Positions 1 to 5,023 of a stretch of DNA of 5,023 bases are shown in pieces (the first letter of the stretch is position 1; each line of letters begins with the position of its first letter). The notes under the pieces were generated by a model, which was not told the origin of the DNA, made no database searches, and was given only the letters and a program-made list of their open reading frames with translations. The translations under genes and the position numbers were made by a program. The stretch covers positions 1-5,023 of the forward strand of contig JADFZC010000236.1 of assembly GCA_015232735.1 (NCBI GenBank), in the 5' to 3' direction. Source of the DNA: Oligoflexales bacterium. Its GTDB lineage: Bacteria > Bdellovibrionota > Oligoflexia > Oligoflexales > Oligoflexaceae.

Positions 1-1584
1 ACCGTATCCATAGCCGCCGCCGGCGACGCGCTGTTCAGTTTTCTTCCGTCCCATCTGCATCAGTATAAAATTGCATTTGATCTTTTCGTAATCTTTTCCC
101 TTACAATACTTAACGCTCGCGGCGTGAAGGAATCCGTTATTGTTCTGACCCCGATATTCATTCTCTTTCTTCTTACGCATATCGTAGGCATAGTTGGCGG
201 CATCATAGGTCACGTCCCCGAGTCGGCGGCGGTCACCGCGAAACTCAGCGCGGACATGCACACGGGAATATCCTCGATAGGCATGATAGGCGTCATACTC
301 CTTTTCCTGCATGCATACTCGCTTGGCGGAGGCACTTACACAGGTCTAGAGGCGGTGTCAAACGGTCTTATGATAATGCGGGAACCAAGGGTTCCAAACG
401 CGAAGACGACGATGTTGTATATGGCTGTTTCGCTTGCCTTCACTGCGGGCGGACTTCTGCTCTGCTATCTCCTTTGGAATGTGGAGCCCGTAGAGGGGAA
501 GACCCTCAATGCCGTGCTCTTCGAGAAGATGACGGCAAACATTCCTTTTGGAAACGTGTTTGTCATAATCACCCTCATCACCGAAGGGGCGCTTCTGATT
601 GTCGGTGCACAGGCCGGGTTTCTTGACGGCCCAAGGGTTTTGGCCAATATGGCTATAGACTATTGGGCGCCCACGAAGTTTGCTGCTCTTTCAGACAGAC
701 TTACGACGCAGAACGGTATCGTCCTCATGGCGGTCTCCTCTATGGCGGCACTTTTGTATGCCCACGGAAACGTATCAAATCTTGTCGTGATGTATTCCAT
801 AAACGTGTTTCTCACTTTTTCGCTTTCCATGTTTGGAATGTTAAAATTTTATTGGAATCATGAGACAAAGGACAGGGTGCGCACGAAGAGAATAGCGCTT
901 TTTTCCATTGGTTTTATTTTCTGCATCAACATACTCGTAATAACCGTAATGGAAAAATTCAGCGAAGGCGGATGGATAACGGTCGCGGTGACCTCGGGTC
1001 TTGTATTTCTTTGCTTTTTGATTAGGTCCCATTACAGAGGGGTCGCAAAAAAGCTCAATTCACTCCCGACCGATTTCAACAAGTATCCGAAAATCGACAC
1101 CAGGCCTTTCGTCTGCGAGACGCACGGCGAACATATTGCAGCAGTGCTTGTCGGAGGTTACGGAGGGTTTGGCATCTATACGATCCACAACATACTGAAG
1201 ACTTTTCCAGGACAGTTTTCCCGTTTCATATTCATCTCGGTTGGTGTGATAGATTCAGGTGAGCTCAAGGGCAAAGAGGCGGTCGATGCTCTGCAAAAAC
1301 AGACCGAGTCCGCAGCCAAAAAATATGTGGATCTTGTCGAGAGTCTGGGACTTGCGGGCGAATACATAACGGCAATAGGAACCGATACGGTACATGAAAT
1401 AATCAGACTTTGCCAGAAGGTCGCCAGGGAACATAAAAGGGTAATCTTCTTTTCAGGGAAGGTAGTATTCCAGAAAGAAAACTGGTATCAAAGGATACTG
1501 CATAACGAAACCGCATTTTCAGTTCAGAAAGAGCTTCAGCTTGCCGGAATGATGATGGTGGTCATACCTACAAAGATCACCTGA
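1..1584 (+). CDS. APC-superfamily permease, KimA-like potassium/proton symporter type (5' partial)
   Basis: The frame is open from base 1 to the TGA at 1582-1584, giving 527 visible residues. The start is off the left edge. The GTG at 124 is internal, because the preceding codons already read as permease (an N-A-R-G-V-K-E-S loop, typical of the APC family). Hydrophobic segments lie near visible residues 1-15, 24-38, 46-68, 91-111, 138-159, 183-206, 236-256, 261-283, 299-316 and 324-343. This suggests that only the first two or three of about 12 helices are missing. The segment T-Y-T-G-L-E-A-V-S-N-G (112-122) matches the substrate-site helix of KimA-like transporters. Residues about 379-527 form a soluble alpha/beta domain, probably cytoplasmic and resembling a universal stress protein fold. 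It contains the N-W-Y-Q-R-I-L-H-N motif (494-502), which I associate with KimA-like C-termini. The likely role is inner-membrane cation (potassium) or amino-acid uptake. Family is confident; substrate is inferred. It converges on lon. Confidence 0.85.
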   Translation, partial: TVSIAAAGDALFSFLPSHLHQYKIAFDLFVIFSLTILNARGVKESVIVLTPIFILFLLTHIVGIVGGIIGHVPESAAVTAKLSADMHTGISSIGMIGVILLFLHAYSLGGGTYTGLEAVSNGLMIMREPRVPNAKTTMLYMAVSLAFTAGGLLLCYLLWNVEPVEGKTLNAVLFEKMTANIPFGNVFVIITLITEGALLIVGAQAGFLDGPRVLANMAIDYWAPTKFAALSDRLTTQNGIVLMAVSSMAALLYAHGNVSNLVVMYSINVFLTFSLSMFGMLKFYWNHETKDRVRTKRIALFSIGFIFCINILVITVMEKFSEGGWITVAVTSGLVFLCFLIRSHYRGVAKKLNSLPTDFNKYPKIDTRPFVCETHGEHIAAVLVGGYGGFGIYTIHNILKTFPGQFSRFIFISVGVIDSGELKGKEAVDALQKQTESAAKKYVDLVESLGLAGEYITAIGTDTVHEIIRLCQKVAREHKRVIFFSGKVVFQKENWYQRILHNETAFSVQKELQLAGMMMVVIPTKIT

Positions 1585-1585
1585 G
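1581..1585. repeat. Left copy of the putative 5-bp target-site duplication (CTGAG)
   Basis: CTGAG abuts the left inverted repeat and contains the TGA stop codon of the permease. The identical CTGAG follows the right inverted repeat. Five matching bases are suggestive but short, and a 3-bp TGA duplication with slightly longer ends is an alternative reading. Confidence 0.6.
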
Positions 1586-1603
1586 AGCCTGTTGAAAAAG
1601 CCA
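1586..1603 (+). repeat. Left terminal inverted repeat of the 120-bp element
   Basis: This 18-bp arm is perfectly complementary to 1688-1705. The complementarity extends two bases outward (1584-1585 with 1706-1707), partly because the flanking CTGAG duplication happens to be compatible with pairing. Confidence 0.9.
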
Positions 1604-1687
1604 GGAATCAAGGCGCAAGGAGGAGGAAAACCGGAGTTTACGTGCTGGTAAATGAGGATTTTTTAGGCGACGAGCAACGCCGAGTCA

Positions 1688-1705
1688 TGGCTTTTTCAAC
1701 AGGCT
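1688..1705 (-). repeat. Right terminal inverted repeat of the 120-bp element
   Basis: It reads TGGCTTTTTCAACAGGCT on the + strand, the exact reverse complement of the left arm. The arm ends 8 bases before the lon stop codon, so it lies wholly outside both neighbouring genes. Confidence 0.9.
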
Positions 1706-1710
1706 CTGAG
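1706..1710. repeat. Right copy of the putative 5-bp target-site duplication (CTGAG)
   Basis: Second CTGAG, directly outside the right inverted repeat. Removing the element and this copy joins the flanks as CTGAGTCATCA. That leaves only four bases between the permease stop and the lon stop, a normal tight convergent arrangement. Confidence 0.6.
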
Positions 1711-1713
1711 TCA

Positions 1714-4110
1714 TCAGAGCAGCCCCACCTTGCAAAGCGCCTCCTTCATGGTATGAACGGGAACAAGTTCCAGTTTTTCGATGATTTCAGCGGGAACATC
1801 GAGAAGGTCATGCTCATTCGCGGCAGGATATATTATCTTCTTTTTGCCGTACCTGAGGGCTGCGAGGAATTTTTCCCTTATTCCGCCTACCGGCAGGACC
1901 TGTCCTCTCAGGGAGATTTCGCCTGTCATGGCGATATTTACCGGAAGAGGCTTGTTCGTCAGGCATCCCACTATGGCCGACATGATCGCGAGTCCGGCGC
2001 TGGGACCGTCTTTCGGCGTGGCCCCGTCCGGAAGGTGCAGATGGAAGTTATAACTTCTTACGTCATCATGCTTAAGTCCGAATTCCTCCGGATTTGCAAG
2101 GAGAAATGAGAATACGGCCTCGGCGCTCTCCTGCATAACCTTTCCGATGCTGCCGGTAAGTTTCAGGCTCCCGCCTGCCAGGGTGCTCTGGCTTCTGCTT
2201 GTCTCTATGTAAAGAATCTCTCCTCCCACGCTGGTATAGGCAAGCCCTATGGATACTCCGGGCGGAAGGATCTTGTCTCTCGGTTCATCGATGTATTTCG
2301 GGGCTCCAAGCCAGGACGGGAGATTTTCAGGCGTAATGCGGCTCGATGCCTGGCCCCTTGACTCCACCAGTCTGCGCACCACTTTTCGGCCCAGCGAAGT
2401 CAGCTCGCGTTTCAGCTGCCTTACGCCGGCCTCTCTAGTGTAACCCCTGTTAATGTTTCTTATGACCTTGTCGCTGACATGGAACTTTGAGGCGACCAGC
2501 TTCATCTCTTTTCTTATTGCGGGTATGATGTGGCCTCTGGCAATTTTAAGTTTTTCCGTATCGGTATAACTGGGAATATCTATGAGTTCCATCCTGTCGA
2601 GAAGCGGCTCGGCAATCTGCTGGTGGTCGTTTGACGTCGCGATGAATATGATGTTCGACAGATCGAACGGAAAGCCGAGATAGTGGTCGACAAATTCCCT
2701 GTTTTGCTCTCTGTCCAGCACTTCGAGCAGGGCTGCGCCGATATCCCCCTGCTTTTCGCCTCCGATTTTATCGATTTCGTCCAGGAGAATCACCGAATAC
2801 GCGCTTTCAGTCTGCCTAAGGGCGCTGATTATCTTTCCCGGCATTGCGGCTATATAGGTTCTTCTGTGTCCCCTGATTTCCGCCTCATCCTTGATGCCGC
2901 CGAGCGATATCCTGGCGAACGGGCGGCCAAGCGATGCGGCGATCGAACGCGCCAGCGAGGTTTTCCCGACGCCCGGGGGACCGTTCAAAAGCAGGATTTG
3001 ACCCGGCAGCTCCCCCTTGCAGTGTTTTATGAGTGCGATGTATTCAATGATCCTGTCTTTTGCCAGGTTGAGCCCGTAGTGGAACCGGTTTAAGGTTCGG
3101 ATGGCCTCTTCAATTTTGGGCGCTTTCGGTTCCTCCGATCGGAACGGCAGTTCCCTTACCAGACTGAGATAGCTGTGCGAGACGATGTACTCCGGGGTTC
3201 CCGTCGGGGTTATCGTGAGCCGATCAAGTTCCTCTTCAACAACGCTGACAACACTTTTTGGAAGGTCGAGCTCCTTGAAGCTTTTTTTGAGCTCGTCTGA
3301 AAGGTTCTGCTCACCCTCTTCCATATCGCCCAGTTCTCTTTTTATCGCCTGAATCTGTTCCCTGAGGTAATTGCGCCTGTGCTCCTCATAAAAATCGCCT
3401 TTGACCTTGTCGTGAATCTCGTAGGAAAACCTTATAAGGTCGAGTTCCCTGTCTATGAATCCCATGACTCTTTTGATCCTGCCGTGACAGTTGAAATCAG
3501 ACAGGCAAAGGAGTTTCTCCTCAGTTGACAGGGAAAGGTAGGGAATTATCAAATCCAGAATGGAAGTGGCATCATGGCTTGAACTTAGCCTGGAGCGGAC
3601 TTCCTGGCCAATCTTGTTATCCTCTTTCAGGAGTCTTGCTGTCTTCTTTTCAAGCTGCCGTATCAGAGAAAGATTCTTTTTATTTCTTTTGATGGGAATC
3701 TCTTCGAGAATATCGACCAGTGCCTCATACCCGTAACGCCTCCGCCAGAGTTTTTTGACGACAAGGCGACTGACCCCGACAAGGACCGCGCCGGTACCGC
3801 CCGTGGGCATGCTCAGAAAACTCTCCACTCTGGCCTCGACCCCGATCTTCGATGTGTAGCCCGGATTTTTCTCCCCGCTTCCATCCTTGCCGACCGTCAT
3901 CACGCAAAGGCGAAGGCTGCCCTGTCTGGCCTTCCTGAGGCTGGCCGCGCTCAGCCCATCGAGATTTCCAAGGGGAAATGAGTTTTTGGGAAACAGAACC
4001 TCGGTTTCCAGGGGAATTACAGGCAGCGTTAGATCCTTTTCCAATACGGAATAACTTCCGTTTGGTGGGAATAATGTATTGTAATCACTGTAAAAATATT
4101 GATCCGGCAT
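1714..4110 (-). CDS. lon: ATP-dependent protease Lon (LonA type, somewhat divergent paralogue)
   Basis: Lon is a cytoplasmic AAA+ serine protease that unfolds and degrades damaged and regulatory proteins. This copy is complete at 798 residues (E. coli Lon has 784). The substrate-binding N-domain starts near L28-P41 (L-P-V-I-P-L-E-T-E-V-L-F-P) and leads into a helical linker at about 145-350. The ATPase domain has Walker A GPPGVGKT (377-384, K383), the pore loop around Y-I-A-A-M-P-G, Walker B with D444-E445, sensor-1 N494, arginine finger R506 and sensor-2 R564. The protease domain has the Ser-Lys dyad S704 (P-K-D-G-P-S-A-G) and K747, spaced 43 residues apart as in E. coli S679/K722. It should be active. 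The usual K-E-K around the catalytic lysine is R-E-K, the N-domain opening is atypical, and L-P-F replaces the usual L-P-W after the linker. These hint at a second, specialised Lon. The ATG at 4110 has GGAAA six bases upstream. No other nearby start fits better. Confidence 0.97.
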   Translation of the reverse strand: MPDQYFYSDYNTLFPPNGSYSVLEKDLTLPVIPLETEVLFPKNSFPLGNLDGLSAASLRKARQGSLRLCVMTVGKDGSGEKNPGYTSKIGVEARVESFLSMPTGGTGAVLVGVSRLVVKKLWRRRYGYEALVDILEEIPIKRNKKNLSLIRQLEKKTARLLKEDNKIGQEVRSRLSSSHDATSILDLIIPYLSLSTEEKLLCLSDFNCHGRIKRVMGFIDRELDLIRFSYEIHDKVKGDFYEEHRRNYLREQIQAIKRELGDMEEGEQNLSDELKKSFKELDLPKSVVSVVEEELDRLTITPTGTPEYIVSHSYLSLVRELPFRSEEPKAPKIEEAIRTLNRFHYGLNLAKDRIIEYIALIKHCKGELPGQILLLNGPPGVGKTSLARSIAASLGRPFARISLGGIKDEAEIRGHRRTYIAAMPGKIISALRQTESAYSVILLDEIDKIGGEKQGDIGAALLEVLDREQNREFVDHYLGFPFDLSNIIFIATSNDHQQIAEPLLDRMELIDIPSYTDTEKLKIARGHIIPAIRKEMKLVASKFHVSDKVIRNINRGYTREAGVRQLKRELTSLGRKVVRRLVESRGQASSRITPENLPSWLGAPKYIDEPRDKILPPGVSIGLAYTSVGGEILYIETSRSQSTLAGGSLKLTGSIGKVMQESAEAVFSFLLANPEEFGLKHDDVRSYNFHLHLPDGATPKDGPSAGLAIMSAIVGCLTNKPLPVNIAMTGEISLRGQVLPVGGIREKFLAALRYGKKKIIYPAANEHDLLDVPAEIIEKLELVPVHTMKEALCKVGLL

Positions 4111-4114
4111 AATG

Positions 4115-4119
4115 TTTCC
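4115..4119 (-). promoter_or_regulatory. Ribosome binding site of lon (weak)
   Basis: On the - strand GGAAA precedes the ATG with about six bases from GGA to the start codon. The match to the anti-Shine-Dalgarno sequence is short, but the spacing is right and it supports the ATG at 4108-4110 as the lon start. Confidence 0.5.
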
Positions 4120-4137
4120 AATTTGTCCCTAAGGCAC

Positions 4138-4185
4138 AGTGACGAAAAATTAAGCATGCCTTGAATCCACTGTCAAGCCGTCACT
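4138..4185. repeat. 7-bp inverted repeat bracketing the lon promoter
   Basis: AGTGACG at 4138-4144 and CGTCACT at 4179-4185 are perfect inverted copies separated by 34 bases. One arm lies at the predicted transcription start and the other just upstream of the -35 box. This is a possible pair of half-sites for a regulator, or a hairpin in readthrough RNA from the upstream gene. Seven bases in a 104-base spacer could arise by chance. Confidence 0.3.
4148..4176 (-). promoter_or_regulatory. Putative sigma-70 promoter for lon
   Basis: The - strand carries a perfect -35 box TTGACA (4176-4171). A 17-base spacer ends in TGC, and TTAATT (4153-4148) follows as a weak -10 box in an extended TGN context. 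Reading CTTAAT at 16-base spacing gives four of six consensus bases. Transcription would start near 4140, leaving a leader of about 30 bases with the ribosome site inside it. The -10 is poor, so this could depend on an activator or be spurious. I saw no heat-shock sigma-32 type -10 and no CIRCE operator. Confidence 0.45.
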
Positions 4186-4214
4186 TAAGGCTCGAAGCAT
4201 GTCAATCCGCCGTA

Positions 4215-5023
4215 CTATGAGAAAGACTTCTGATTAGGATGTCTTAGAGAAAAGACCTTAAAGAGGATCCTTTTTCTTGCGGTTCTTATCTGAGCTTTTT
4301 TATACCGCTCGTGATTTGCATCGCCTGTTCTGTTCTGCATGGCTGTCGCTTCATCCAATATGTGAACCTCAAAGGGGAAAAAGTTGTTTTTCGTTTTATC
4401 TGCCCCGCTTCTCCGGTATTGCGAGAGCATCAGCATTTCCTTTATGACCTGTCTGGATTTTGGGGAAAGGTCCAGGGATTTGATTATCTCCAGGAGTTTG
4501 TTGCGCCACTCGATATAAGGATCCGGGCGATGGACGAGCTGTCTGCAGGTAAGCTGTAATGACCTGTACTGGCTGCTCGTATGAGGATTGATTGGCGGAA
4601 CCGGGCCGCCTGCCTCCATCGGGGAGACTACATATTGCATAAGTATTGAAAACTCGTCCAGATTTATTCGTTCCTCCTTGTGCATCTGGTGGAGCATTTC
4701 CACGTTGTATTTGAAATTGTCCACATCGATGAGCGAGTTTCTGGCCCTTGAGGGCGTACAGTTCACAAATGTGATTATATGGAAATCTCTCAGGTATTTC
4801 AGGGCGACCATCACGTCGCAAAGATGCTTTGTGACAATCCTTACGCCAAGCAGGTCGAATATGTTTTCGGACACGTTGCCTTTTTTATGCAGGAGCTTCA
4901 AAATTATCGAATCCCTGGTCTTGCTGTGCTTCCAGTCCACGCTGTGGAGTTCTATGTTGTTGTCCCTCGTCCCGAAGCGGAGAGTCTTGTCGCTGTCTTT
5001 GAAAATGAACCTTTCAAATCTGG
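4215..5023 (-). CDS. Uncharacterised protein with divergent RelA/SpoT-like nucleotidyltransferase domain (5' partial)
   Basis: The frame is open from the right edge to the TAG at 4215-4217, giving 268 visible residues. A GTG at 4940 is internal, since the coding frame continues upstream with plausible sequence (R-F-E-R-F-I-F-K at the edge). I do not recognise a named gene, but motifs match the (p)ppGpp synthetase fold in order. These are a basic S-K-T-R-D-S-I-I-L-K-L segment (33-43), F-D-L-L-G-V-R-I-V (55-63) with the metal-binding-type D56, Y-R-S-L-Q (152-156) like Y-x-S-L-H, F-E-V-H (217-220) with a glutamate (E218) where the family has E-x-Q-I-R-T, and H-E-R-Y-K (237-241) like H-x-x-Y-K. 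The family's histidine after Y-x-S-L is glutamine and Q-I-R-T is replaced. Spacers of roughly 90 and 60 residues between motifs are longer than in canonical synthetases. It may synthesise a nucleotide alarmone, modify another substrate, or be inactive. It lies 104 bp upstream of lon on the same strand. Coding status is sure; the fold assignment is moderate. Confidence 0.7.
   Translation of the reverse strand, partial: RFERFIFKDSDKTLRFGTRDNNIELHSVDWKHSKTRDSIILKLLHKKGNVSENIFDLLGVRIVTKHLCDVMVALKYLRDFHIITFVNCTPSRARNSLIDVDNFKYNVEMLHQMHKEERINLDEFSILMQYVVSPMEAGGPVPPINPHTSSQYRSLQLTCRQLVHRPDPYIEWRNKLLEIIKSLDLSPKSRQVIKEMLMLSQYRRSGADKTKNNFFPFEVHILDEATAMQNRTGDANHERYKKAQIRTARKRILFKVFSLRHPNQKSFS

Larger units (their letters stand above)
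1586..1705. mobile_element. 120-bp MITE-like element with 18-bp terminal inverted repeats
   Basis: The ends are a perfect 18-bp inverted repeat, AGCCTGTTGAAAAAGCCA at 1586-1603 and its reverse complement at 1688-1705. CTGAG occurs directly on both sides (1581-1585 and 1706-1710), which looks like a 5-bp target-site duplication. There is no transposase or credible coding sequence inside. The interior continues to fold on itself: GGCG at 1612-1615 can pair with CGCC at 1678-1681, and TTTAC (1637-1641) pairs with GTAAA (1648-1652) near the exact centre. The whole unit could therefore form one long imperfect hairpin. I recall similar CCTGTTGAAAAAG-ended repeats in many copies in Geobacter-like and Nitrospirota genomes, presumably moved in trans by a transposase. 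That recollection could not be checked here. Insertion harmed neither gene, because it fell between two convergent stop codons. Confidence 0.8.

Noticed and set aside
124..1584. GTG at 124 as the start of the permease
   Set aside because: The frame is open back to base 1 and encodes family-typical residues immediately before 124, so the GTG is an internal valine.
1642..2109. A + strand reading frame of 155 codons starting inside the repeat element
   Set aside because: It starts in the mobile repeat, runs antisense through the conserved lon protease domain, and its product resembles no domain. It is a shadow of lon.
2683..3093. A + strand reading frame opposite the lon ATPase domain
   Set aside because: It lies entirely antisense to Walker A, Walker B and sensor motifs of lon, whose conservation explains the open frame.
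4111..4214. An intrinsic terminator between the RelA/SpoT-like gene and lon
   Set aside because: There is no GC-rich stem followed by a U-tract on the - strand. The TTTTT at about 4149-4145 lies downstream of only a weak 5-bp CTTGA/TCAAG pairing.
4275..4300. Q-I-R-T near the C-terminus of the RelA/SpoT-like protein as the family's E-x-Q-I-R-T motif
   Set aside because: It comes after H-E-R-Y-K, whereas the real motif precedes it. The positional equivalent is F-E-V-H at 217-220, so this Q-I-R-T is coincidental.
4396..4821. A second - strand frame of 141 codons within the RelA/SpoT-like gene
   Set aside because: It overlaps the motif-bearing frame fully, is rich in Pro, Arg and Gly as out-of-frame translation often is, and has no recognisable motif.
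4215..4940. GTG at 4940 as the start of the RelA/SpoT-like gene
   Set aside because: The same frame continues without a stop to the right edge with coherent coding sequence, and starting at 4940 would cut just before the first synthetase-like motif.
1..5023. A CRISPR array, tRNA, rRNA or prophage module
   Set aside because: There are no regularly spaced repeats and no tRNA-like or rRNA-like segments. Nearly all of the window is accounted for by three ordinary coding genes and one repeat.

Overview
This window of roughly 50% GC is bacterial chromosome. It holds three protein genes and one small non-coding mobile repeat. The repeat is a short hairpin-like element whose ends contain CCTGTTGAAAAAG. 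I know this style of repeat from Geobacter-like Desulfobacterota and from Nitrospirota. The Lon paralogue and the divergent permease also fit such a Gram-negative anaerobe. The taxonomic guess is low to moderate in confidence, because no marker gene is present.

Layout. (1) Bases 1-1584, + strand: the C-terminal 527 residues of an APC-superfamily permease most like KimA-type potassium/proton symporters, with a soluble alpha/beta C-terminal domain; its start lies off the left edge. (2) Bases 1586-1705: a 120-bp element with perfect 18-bp terminal inverted repeats, flanked by a 5-bp direct repeat (CTGAG). It sits exactly between the convergent stop codons of the permease and lon. (3) Bases 1714-4110, - strand: a complete, apparently active Lon protease of 798 residues with every catalytic and nucleotide-binding residue in place. 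(4) Bases 4111-4214: a short spacer with a plausible sigma-70 promoter for lon, bracketed by a small inverted repeat. (5) Bases 4215-5023, - strand: the C-terminal 268 residues of an unfamiliar protein, cut by the right edge. Its motifs line up in order with the RelA/SpoT (p)ppGpp synthetase domain, though it is clearly divergent.

How the genes relate. The RelA/SpoT-like gene and lon lie in the same direction 104 bp apart and could be partly co-transcribed, although lon seems to have its own promoter. A nucleotide-alarmone-like enzyme next to an extra-type Lon suggests a stress or proteolysis link, but this is inference from adjacency. The permease converges on lon and is probably functionally separate. 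The most interesting object is the RelA/SpoT-like protein. The best-supported structural observation is the repeat insertion with a reconstructable empty site.
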